From: Actinomycetota bacterium
GTDB taxonomy: Bacteria; Actinomycetota; Actinomycetes; Nanopelagicales; Nanopelagicaceae
Direction: 5' to 3'
DNA: 20,537 nt
Assembly: GCA_947459935.1 (NCBI GenBank)
Contig: CANHFN010000004.1
Coordinates: 1 to 20,537 of the forward strand
Of this stretch, positions 1-6,340 are shown in pieces (position 1 is the stretch's first letter; each line of letters begins with the position of its first letter). The notes beneath the pieces are model-generated. The model made no database searches and was not told the DNA's origin. It saw nothing but the letters and a program-made list of their open reading frames with translations. A program made the translations under genes and the position numbers.

Positions 1-1188
1 AGTGCAATCGCAAATATCGCATCCCGTAAGTCATTTATCACTGAGTTAGTTATCGCTGATTACGATGCTTCAAAAGCGCACGCTGTCACCCAGAAAATCC
101 AAGACCCACGATTTACTTCAGTGGAGGTGGATGCCGGCGATCTGGTGGCGCTCGAAGGATTGATTCGAAAGGTCAATCCTGATGTTGTAATTAACGCGGT
201 AGATCCACGCTTTGTGATGCAGATCTTTACCGCTGCACAAAATACCGGCGTCAACTACATGGATATGGCGATGTCACTCTCAAAGGCACATCCAACTGAA
301 CCATTCACAAAAACAGGCGTCATGTTAGGCGATGAGCAATTTGCCCAGGCTGAAGCTTGGGAAAAGAATGGAAAATACGCACTGATTGGTATCGGAATCG
401 AACCAGGAATGAGCGATATTTTTGCGCGCTATGCCCAGGATTACTTGTTTAGTGAAATTGATGCAGTAACAATTTTAGATGGTTCTAATCTAACTGTTGA
501 TGGTTATGAGTTTGCTCCATCATTTTCAATCTGGACAACTATTGAAGAGTGCTTAAACGCACCTTTGCTTTGGGACAACGGTAAATGGCATACATCTGAG
601 CCGTTTTCTGGTGGGGTAGTTTTTGATTTTCCTGAAGGTATTGGCCCTGTTGAATGTGTAGATGTTGAACATGAAGAGGTAGTACTTATCCCGAAAAAGG
701 TTAAGGCGAATCATGTTTCTTTCAAATATGGACTTGGGGCAGATTTCATCAACACCTTAAAGACTATTCACATTCTTGGTTTATCAAAAAAGGAAAAGGT
801 GAATTATCGCGGTATGGAAATTGCACCTCGTGATTTCCTAGCCTCGCTATTGCCTGATCCGGCAAAAATAGGTCCGCTTATGCACGGTAAAACTTGCGCA
901 GGTGCACATGTGAAAGGTTTAGATAAAGTAGGCAAGCCTTACGCCTGCTACATCTATAACGTCGTCGACAATAAATGGTCCATGGACAATTACGGAGACC
1001 AAGCAGTTGTATGGCAAACTGCTATAAATCCTGTTATTGCTATGGAGTTGATTGCCAATGGCACATGGAATCCAGTTGGTGTTGTTGGTCCTGAATGGCT
1101 TGAACCAAAACCGTTCTTGGATTTAATCGCCTCATACGGCAGTAGCTGGCACATTAGGGATGAGGATCCAGCAGGAATTGGGGCATAA
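1..1188 (+). CDS. Saccharopine dehydrogenase family protein, 5' end missing
   Basis: The reading frame is open from the first base of the window, so the start and the N-terminal GxGxxG nucleotide loop lie upstream; 395 codons are visible. What remains fits the saccharopine-dehydrogenase-like NAD(P) family. Near the beginning a second Rossmann strand, LVIADYD, has the acidic end typical of nucleotide binding. It is followed by NPDVVINAV, GVNYMDMA and the family-type segment GIGIEPGMSDIFARYA, which begins the catalytic domain. Members include true saccharopine dehydrogenases, lysine 6-dehydrogenase and carboxynorspermidine-type enzymes, and I cannot tell which reaction this one performs. The stop codon directly abuts the ATG of the SDR gene, so the two are probably cotranscribed and translationally coupled. 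A GTG at 121 is internal and is not the start. Confidence 0.85.
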   Translation, partial: SAIANIASRKSFITELVIADYDASKAHAVTQKIQDPRFTSVEVDAGDLVALEGLIRKVNPDVVINAVDPRFVMQIFTAAQNTGVNYMDMAMSLSKAHPTEPFTKTGVMLGDEQFAQAEAWEKNGKYALIGIGIEPGMSDIFARYAQDYLFSEIDAVTILDGSNLTVDGYEFAPSFSIWTTIEECLNAPLLWDNGKWHTSEPFSGGVVFDFPEGIGPVECVDVEHEEVVLIPKKVKANHVSFKYGLGADFINTLKTIHILGLSKKEKVNYRGMEIAPRDFLASLLPDPAKIGPLMHGKTCAGAHVKGLDKVGKPYACYIYNVVDNKWSMDNYGDQAVVWQTAINPVIAMELIANGTWNPVGVVGPEWLEPKPFLDLIASYGSSWHIRDEDPAGIGA

Positions 1189-1956
1189 ATGGCATCGTGG
1201 GCATTAGTCACTGGAGCAACTGCTGGAATTGGTGAAAGTTTCACTAGGTTATTGGCAGATAACAACTACAACGTTGTGCTGGTCGCGCGTGATTTGCCAC
1301 GTTTGCAAGAGCGTGCCCAAGGACTAGAGGCGAAGTACAAAGTTCAAACACATTGCATTCAAGCAGATCTCTCCACAGACGCTGGTTGTTCTGTGGTGGA
1401 AAGATATATCGCAAGTAACCAGATCGATGTCTTAATCAACAATGCCGGGCTTGGAATCAATAAGGCATTTACTGTCTCTGAACTTGAAGAGGAACAGAAA
1501 ATGTTAGATGTTTTAGTCCGCACTCCGATGCGTCTTATGCACGTTGCACTTCCCCTCATGAAGCAACGCGAGAGAGGCGTAGTGATCAATGTTTCATCGG
1601 TTGCTAGTTATATTGCCGGTGGCACATACAGCGCATCAAAGTCTTATTTGACGGTGCTGACGGAATCTATGCACACTGAACTTTCCGGAACGAATGTGAA
1701 AATAAGTGCTCTATGTCCTGGATTTACTCGCACTGAGTTCCACCAACGCGCTCGGATGTCTATGAAAGGTCTACCTAATTTCATGTGGCTTGATTCAGAT
1801 GAATTAGTCGCTAAAGCCTGGCGAGATGCACTCAAGGGTAAGGCGATATCGATTCCAGGATGGCAGTACCAATTACTGGTCTTTGTCGTTCAAAGATTGC
1901 CTCGATCTATTGTTAGAAAAGTTGGCATGAGTATGCGTAGAAAACAGCGCAAGTAA
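1189..1956 (+). CDS. Short-chain dehydrogenase/reductase (SDR)
   Basis: A classical 255-residue SDR with a single Rossmann domain, predicted cytoplasmic. The cofactor loop TGATAGIG lies at residues 8-15, D60 follows the third strand, and NNAG lies at 84-87. The catalytic set is Ser137, Tyr147 and Lys151 (YSASK). The Ser-Tyr spacing is three residues shorter than in many SDRs, but the SSVASYIAGGTYSASK form resembles a common actinobacterial subgroup. The following CPGFTRTEF segment is the usual PG motif after the active site. The substrate cannot be assigned. Its ATG follows the upstream TAA with no gap, which suggests translational coupling and a functional link to the saccharopine-dehydrogenase-like enzyme. 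The C-terminus is basic (RRKQRK). Confidence 0.9.
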   Translation: MASWALVTGATAGIGESFTRLLADNNYNVVLVARDLPRLQERAQGLEAKYKVQTHCIQADLSTDAGCSVVERYIASNQIDVLINNAGLGINKAFTVSELEEEQKMLDVLVRTPMRLMHVALPLMKQRERGVVINVSSVASYIAGGTYSASKSYLTVLTESMHTELSGTNVKISALCPGFTRTEFHQRARMSMKGLPNFMWLDSDELVAKAWRDALKGKAISIPGWQYQLLVFVVQRLPRSIVRKVGMSMRRKQRK

Positions 1957-1959
1957 GGT

Positions 1960-1995
1960 TGATAACTGTGAACTCTCGGCGGGTTATCAGAGTTC
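1960..1995. repeat. Two interleaved 7-bp inverted repeats
   Basis: TGATAAC (1960-1966) is the reverse complement of GTTATCA (1983-1989). GAACTCT (1970-1976) is the reverse complement of AGAGTTC (1989-1995). The arms alternate a-b-a'-b' and share base 1989, so in RNA the two hairpins are mutually exclusive or would need a strained pseudoknot with no third loop. The element starts 4 nt after the SDR stop and ends 17 nt before a TAGAAT hexamer. It could be a weak terminator for the SDR transcript (the second hairpin is followed by TTT) or an operator over the -35 region of the next gene. Confidence 0.5.
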
Positions 1996-2012
1996 TTTAA
2001 GCACTTGTTGGC

Positions 2013-2018
2013 TAGAAT
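2013..2018 (+). promoter_or_regulatory. Candidate -10 element of the secreted-protein gene
   Basis: TAGAAT matches the TATAAT consensus at 5 of 6 positions. Transcription would begin near 2025, leaving a short leader that carries GAAAGG (2035-2040) as ribosome binding site 6 nt before the ATG at 2047. No good -35 is visible; the expected position falls on the interleaved repeat. Confidence 0.45.
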
Positions 2019-2046
2019 GGCCATCATCACAACGAAAGGTTCTTAT

Positions 2047-2700
2047 ATGTTTCGTAAAATCGCATCCTTTACAGTCGCACTAGTTGTCGTGGGTGGCGTG
2101 ATGGTGTCTGTTCCAGCCAATGCAGCAAGCAAAATCTCTCAAGGTGTTGCTTGTAAAAAGTCTGGATCCACTACAAAAACTAGTTCAGGAACATATCGAT
2201 GTTCAAGGAACCCTCTATCAACAAGCAAGAAATTAACCTGGTTAACTGTTAATTGCATAAATACAGCAAATGTGGCAGTGAAAGCTCAACAGGATGCCAC
2301 CAAAACTGCTGCTGATTTCGCAGCTCAAATTCCAATCATTGACGTTGGAATAGCAACAGAAAAAACAAAACGTGCAGAGATTCAAGTCAAATTAGACAAT
2401 GCAAATGCAAGACTTCCGGAAGCAACAACTGATTTGAATGCCGCTAAAATCGTTTTGGCAGCAGCAGTAACGCCTGCGGAGAAAACCGCTGCAAATAAAG
2501 TCGTTACCGACTTAACGTCTGCAGTCGCAAATTGGACAGCTGCTGCTCGTGCTTATGCAAGCAAGATTCGAAGTATTGATCTGACAGTCAAGAAGCTTGA
2601 GGCCGCGAAGCTTGTCGCAGTCAATAAGCCTACAGAGCTTGCTAGAAACGTTAAGAGCGCTCAAGATAATGCAAAGCTAATTTGCACACCTGGCCTCTAA
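2047..2700 (+). CDS. Secreted Ala/Lys-rich helical protein of unknown function
   Basis: I do not recognise the family. I chose the ATG at 2047 over an in-frame start at 2005 because GAAAGG lies just upstream of it and the product then begins with a clean signal peptide: MFRK, a hydrophobic stretch over residues 6-22, and a VPANA cleavage site after residue 26. The mature part is about 191 residues. It has a short N-terminal segment with Cys36, Cys52 and Cys70, then a long Ala/Lys/Thr-rich region (about 75-205) that looks helical and probably coiled-coil, and ends with Cys213. Four cysteines in an exported protein suggest two disulfides. There is no lipobox, no cell-wall sorting signal and no C-terminal membrane segment, so it is probably released or held by protein contacts. 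It has its own promoter candidate and terminator and is likely monocistronic. Confidence 0.8.
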   Translation: MFRKIASFTVALVVVGGVMVSVPANAASKISQGVACKKSGSTTKTSSGTYRCSRNPLSTSKKLTWLTVNCINTANVAVKAQQDATKTAADFAAQIPIIDVGIATEKTKRAEIQVKLDNANARLPEATTDLNAAKIVLAAAVTPAEKTAANKVVTDLTSAVANWTAAARAYASKIRSIDLTVKKLEAAKLVAVNKPTELARNVKSAQDNAKLICTPGL

Positions 2701-2713
2701 ACCTTTAGAACTC

Positions 2714-2748
2714 AAAAAACCCGCTGCCATCAAGGCGGCGGGTTTTTT
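2714..2748 (+). terminator. Rho-independent terminator
   Basis: A 15-bp stem (A6 CCCGCTGCC, loop ATCAA, GGCGGCGGG T6) ends in a T-run, 13 nt after the stop of the secreted-protein gene. The only non-Watson-Crick position is a U-G wobble in plus-strand RNA. In minus-strand RNA it would be an A-C mismatch, which supports plus-strand use. Confidence 0.92.
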
Positions 2749-2791
2749 CTTGCCTATGGATGCCCCTATTTCATAATCGTTTTAGTGTTCT

Positions 2792-2797
2792 TATCCT
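2792..2797 (+). promoter_or_regulatory. Candidate leaderless -10 element of the GGDEF gene
   Basis: TATCCT fits TANNNT and ends exactly 6 nt before the ATG at 2804, so transcription is expected to start on or next to the A of the start codon. No Shine-Dalgarno sequence precedes this ATG. The -35 region is not recognisable. Confidence 0.5.
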
Positions 2798-2803
2798 CAA
2801 AAC

Positions 2804-4159
2804 ATGCGAGTAGCTAGATTCTCAGGAGCAAGCCTCTTATCTATTTATCTCATTCTTCATCTTCTATTCCCGACGGTCGTCTCTGAAATATTTCTATATA
2901 ACCTCATTCCAATTGCATCAATCATTGGAATATCTTTAGCGCCACATATCAGTGACCGTTTTGCCAAACCAAATGTGGCAAGTGCGGTCTCATTATGGGC
3001 AGTTGCCTCAACTATTGGCAGCATAACGATCTTTTATTCAATGTCTAGTGCTTCAAGTTTTATATCAAACCTCTTTTATCTACTCTTCTACCCTCTAGCA
3101 ATTATCGGATTGCCACGGCTACTTGCCGCCAACCGTAAAATCTCTGTGATTGAGTTTGTGGACTCATCAATTTTTGGCCTAGGACTCAGCACCTTGGGAT
3201 CTGCCCTATTCGCAAAGCCATTGCTGCCCCATTTTGACGGGAATATCGGAAAAACTTTTTTTGCGATCATGTTTCCGTTAGCCGATTTAGTTCTCGTGTG
3301 TGTAGTCATAGCAGCGGTTTCAATGCAAGGTATTTCAAGGCGTGGAGCGTTCATGTCTATGGGCGTAATTGTCTTTGCCCTGACTGATTTTCTCTATTTA
3401 TGGCAAAGCATAAATGGGGTCTACTTTATGGGTTCGGTGTTAGATGTTGGCTGGGTTATAGGTATTTTGTTTATAGCCGAAAGTTTTTGGCAACTTGGCA
3501 TAGATAGTAAAGCGCGAGAGGGAATAAGTCCGATTCTGATTTCAATTTCGGTTTCTCTAAGTGCGACTCTATTGGCATTGATTGCAATGCGGCCGGATTA
3601 TTTTCCGCGCTTTGTTCTGATTCCAGCAATTGCAACTTTGATTCTTGCCTTTGCGAGAATGGCTCTTGCGCTTTCTCAGGCGAGAAACATTGGACAAGAG
3701 CGTTTGTTAGCTAGGACAGATGAACTAACTGGATTACCTAACCGACGTCGCTTGGTTACTGAAATAGATGCCTTTGTATTGAAGGAAGGAGCACTATTAC
3801 TCCTTGATCTTGATGGATTCAAACCAATTAATGATGCATTTGGGCATGAAACTGGTGACAGAGTTTTACAGCAAGTAGCACTCCGTTTTGAGCGTGCCTT
3901 GCCCCATGGAGCTTTATTAGCACGTCTTGGAGGTGACGAGTTTGGAGTTCTATATGAAGGTGGCCATGAGAGCGCAGTTGAAGTTGCTTTAGCCTTACGC
4001 GCAACTTTGTCTTATCCATTTCACATTAACAATCAAGAAATAAAGCTGGGCGTCAGCATTGGGGTTGCTAAAAACACTGGTGAAAAGGATCTGTTGGTGC
4101 GAGCAGATAATGCGATGTATAAAGCTAAGCGCGAGGGTCTAGGGGTTTATCGGCTTTAA
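2804..4159 (+). CDS. Membrane-anchored GGDEF protein (putative diguanylate cyclase)
   Basis: 451 residues. The first ~290 contain roughly eight to ten hydrophobic segments and form an integral-membrane sensory region that I cannot assign to a named MASE or 7TM family. A GGDEF domain follows from about residue 300: TDELTGLPNRRR begins at 305, the LLLDLDGFKPIND metal and substrate segment comes next, and the intact active-site GGDEF is at 376-380. The product would be c-di-GMP made from two GTP. The inhibitory I-site RxxD, expected at residues 367-370, reads PHGA, so product feedback at that site is probably absent. No EAL or HD-GYP domain is attached and no partner is nearby. The start is SD-less with a TANNNT hexamer 6 nt upstream. 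The last 35 bp overlap the end of the convergent photolyase gene. Confidence 0.92.
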   Translation: MRVARFSGASLLSIYLILHLLFPTVVSEIFLYNLIPIASIIGISLAPHISDRFAKPNVASAVSLWAVASTIGSITIFYSMSSASSFISNLFYLLFYPLAIIGLPRLLAANRKISVIEFVDSSIFGLGLSTLGSALFAKPLLPHFDGNIGKTFFAIMFPLADLVLVCVVIAAVSMQGISRRGAFMSMGVIVFALTDFLYLWQSINGVYFMGSVLDVGWVIGILFIAESFWQLGIDSKAREGISPILISISVSLSATLLALIAMRPDYFPRFVLIPAIATLILAFARMALALSQARNIGQERLLARTDELTGLPNRRRLVTEIDAFVLKEGALLLLDLDGFKPINDAFGHETGDRVLQQVALRFERALPHGALLARLGGDEFGVLYEGGHESAVEVALALRATLSYPFHINNQEIKLGVSIGVAKNTGEKDLLVRADNAMYKAKREGLGVYRL

Positions 4160-5495
4160 TCTCTTGTAATCGAGCTAGGGATTCAAGGCGTTCGGTTGCA
4201 TGATCCACGAGGCGCTCTGGATATCCCTTGCTATAGCCATCTAAGAACAACCATGGTTCATGTATTTCAGCTGCAGAAAGGTGTGCAAGCTCTGGCACAT
4301 ACCTACGAATGTAATCCCCATTTTCATCAAAACGCTTACCTTGTTCGATGGGATTAAAGATTCTGTAATAAGGGGATGCATCTGTTCCACACCCTGCCGT
4401 CCACTGCCAGCCATGTGCATTTGAGGCAACATCGTAATCAACTAAATGTTGCGCAAAGAAACGCTCACCCATTTGCCACTCTAGATGTAGATCTTTCACC
4501 AAGAAAGAAGCCACAACCATTCGCGTCCGATTGTGCATCCATCCCTCACTAATAAGCTGGCGCATTGCTGCGTCTACAAATGGATAGCCGGTTTTACCTT
4601 CACACCATGCTTCAAATTGCTTGCCGGGCTTGTCATATCGCATCTCTGCAAACTTAGCTGCGTAGTAATTCACATCGGTCATGGGATTGTTGAATAAAAC
4701 GTCAGCATAAAACTCTCGCCATGCAATCTCTTTGCGGAATGTGTCATGCGCCTTACTTTCTCCAAGATTTTCAAGCAAAGTACGGGGATGAATTTCTCCA
4801 AACTTTAAATATGTACTCATCTTTGAGGTGCCATCAATTGAGGCGAGGTTGCGATTTTCATCGTAACTATCTAAGCCGTTTTTAGTGAAAGCTTGGAAGC
4901 GCATAAGCGCAGCTTTTTCACCAGCTTCAATAATGTGCACGCCTGCAGGCGTTGGAAAATCCGGAAAGTTGCGATACTTATCTGTTGGTTGGACAACATT
5001 AAATTTCTTAGGAGTAACAGCAGGGGCTCTGTATCCATGTGTGCGCCAGCCCCGGTAAAAAGGCGTGTACACCTTGTAAGGAGTTGCATCACTAGGTTTG
5101 AGAACTCGACCTGGAGTAACTGCATACGGGCTACCTGTACGAACTAATTTAATGCCGGCCGCTTCAACTCGACTATCACGTTCAGCACCGTAGCGCTCAT
5201 ATTCAGCAGAAATGTGAACTTCTTCGACCCCATACTCTGCAATCAGTTCTTTGAGAATTTCGACTTGATCACCTTCAATGATATGTAAGCGATTTCCTAG
5301 TGATTCATCAAGGGCTCTGAGAGATTGGCCCATATATGCAAGGAGTTTGTCCCCCGCCTCTTCAATTTGTTTCTTATCCAGAATAAACAGTGGAATAACT
5401 TGATCTGCCGACTCAATAGCCGCTAATAGAGCTGGGTGATCATTGATTCTCAGATCGCGACGAAACCAGATGATTGATGTTTTCGTCGAAGGCAT
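4125..5495 (-). CDS. phr: Deoxyribodipyrimidine photolyase (class I type)
   Basis: A 456-residue flavoprotein of the photolyase/cryptochrome family, which uses blue light and reduced FAD to split UV-induced pyrimidine dimers. The N-terminal antenna domain opens with IIWFRRDLRINDHPAL. The C-terminal FAD domain carries KFGEIHPRTLL, FRKEIAWREFYADV, GYPFVDAAMRQLISEGWMHN and the NAHGWQWTAGCGTD core. The Asn before GWQW aligns, from memory, with the flavin-N5 Asn of E. coli Phr, favouring a CPD photolyase over a plant-type cryptochrome. I prefer the ATG at 5495; an in-frame TTG at 5507 would add four residues. No Shine-Dalgarno sequence is seen. The gene diverges from the esterase across 14 bp and ends inside the GGDEF gene. 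A (6-4) specificity cannot be fully excluded. Confidence 0.93.
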   Translation of the reverse strand: MPSTKTSIIWFRRDLRINDHPALLAAIESADQVIPLFILDKKQIEEAGDKLLAYMGQSLRALDESLGNRLHIIEGDQVEILKELIAEYGVEEVHISAEYERYGAERDSRVEAAGIKLVRTGSPYAVTPGRVLKPSDATPYKVYTPFYRGWRTHGYRAPAVTPKKFNVVQPTDKYRNFPDFPTPAGVHIIEAGEKAALMRFQAFTKNGLDSYDENRNLASIDGTSKMSTYLKFGEIHPRTLLENLGESKAHDTFRKEIAWREFYADVLFNNPMTDVNYYAAKFAEMRYDKPGKQFEAWCEGKTGYPFVDAAMRQLISEGWMHNRTRMVVASFLVKDLHLEWQMGERFFAQHLVDYDVASNAHGWQWTAGCGTDASPYYRIFNPIEQGKRFDENGDYIRRYVPELAHLSAAEIHEPWLFLDGYSKGYPERLVDHATERLESLARLQEIKADKPLDPRA

Positions 5496-5497
5496 GG

Positions 5498-5503
5498 GAT
5501 AAT
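5498..5503 (+). promoter_or_regulatory. Candidate leaderless -10 element of the esterase gene
   Basis: GATAAT matches TATAAT at 5 of 6 positions and ends 6 nt before the ATG at 5510. It occupies the 14 bp between the esterase ATG and the divergent photolyase ATG, so the photolyase leader or promoter must overlap it. Confidence 0.5.
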
Positions 5504-5509
5504 TCAATC

Positions 5510-6340
5510 ATGATGCAAGAGATAAAGCGTTTCCAAGTTCGAGGAGTTCCTGGCGAAGTTGTGCGCCTGAAATTTGGGGCTCGCACAGTTGATTACTGGA
5601 AGCCCCAAAAGGGATCAGATAAGTTGTTAATTGCCCATGATGGGCAGAATGTATTTGATGGAAAGTCTTCAACTCACCGAGGCCAAACATGGGAAATGGC
5701 CCAATCCGCCATCCGAGTTAGTCGAGAGCTAGGTATTTCGACTCCATCGATAATTGGCGTTTGGCATAGCTCTACAAAGGAAAATCCTTGGGGACGTGGA
5801 AAAGACCTTGTACCAGAAAAGTACTTTCGCGAAGGACTTGAAGTCCACAATGATTTTGCAAAAGTGTTAGAAGATAAGTCTGTTCTGCAAAGTGATAATT
5901 ACTTTAAGGAAATTTTCGGCACAATTGTTCCAGCGCTTGAACCAGAAATAGACCCTAAACAAACAGCCATGATCGGTTCTTCAATGGGTGGATTAGCAAC
6001 TTTATATGCGATGGCTCAAATGCCTGAAAAGTTTTCTACCGCTTTAGCGCTTTCGCCACATTGGCCCTTTGGAGGCAATGGTTTAGTAGAAAAATCTATT
6101 AATTCTTTACCACTTCCCGGCACCCACAAAGTCTGGATGAGTCATGGAACGAAAGGTTTAGATTCTGAGTACGCACCATTTCAAGTGTATGCAGATAAAT
6201 TGATGCTCGAACGCGGTTATCGCACCCACAACTTCATCTCTCGTGTTTATCCGCGCAGCGGCCACAATGAAAGATCATGGGCTAAGTACTTAGATCAACC
6301 ACTTAACTTTTGGCTAGATTCTAAAACCCACACAGCTTGA
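5510..6340 (+). CDS. Alpha/beta-hydrolase esterase (putative esterase family, EsD/IroE-like)
   Basis: 276 residues with the alpha/beta-hydrolase fold of the PF00756-type esterases. HDGQNVFD (residues 43-50) is typical of IroE/Fes-like members. The nucleophile elbow is GSSMGG with Ser158, SGHNERSW gives the catalytic His252, and Asp218 or Glu220 could supply the acid. There is no signal peptide, so it should act in the cytoplasm. The substrate is unknown. It lies tail to tail with an alpha-glucan operon, but that is not evidence of shared function. I chose the ATG at 5510 (a second ATG follows at 5513) because a -10-like GATAAT sits 6 nt before it; a TTG at 5474 would place the start inside the divergent photolyase gene. 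The last 46 bp overlap the end of the convergent amylase gene. Confidence 0.85.
   Translation: MMQEIKRFQVRGVPGEVVRLKFGARTVDYWKPQKGSDKLLIAHDGQNVFDGKSSTHRGQTWEMAQSAIRVSRELGISTPSIIGVWHSSTKENPWGRGKDLVPEKYFREGLEVHNDFAKVLEDKSVLQSDNYFKEIFGTIVPALEPEIDPKQTAMIGSSMGGLATLYAMAQMPEKFSTALALSPHWPFGGNGLVEKSINSLPLPGTHKVWMSHGTKGLDSEYAPFQVYADKLMLERGYRTHNFISRVYPRSGHNERSWAKYLDQPLNFWLDSKTHTA

Noticed and set aside
121..123. GTG as the start of the saccharopine-dehydrogenase-like gene
   Set aside because: The same frame is open back to base 1 and encodes a Rossmann strand typical of the family.
1960..1995. Interleaved repeats as a true H-type RNA pseudoknot
   Set aside because: With both stems full length the loop crossing the first stem has zero nucleotides, which is sterically unlikely; alternative hairpins or an operator fit better.
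4893..5147. 84-codon plus-strand ORF
   Set aside because: Antisense shadow of the photolyase gene, with no start signal or protein-like composition.
5510..6340. Esterase as a member of the alpha-glucan operon
   Set aside because: It is on the opposite strand with its own start region next to the photolyase; only its 3' end touches the operon.
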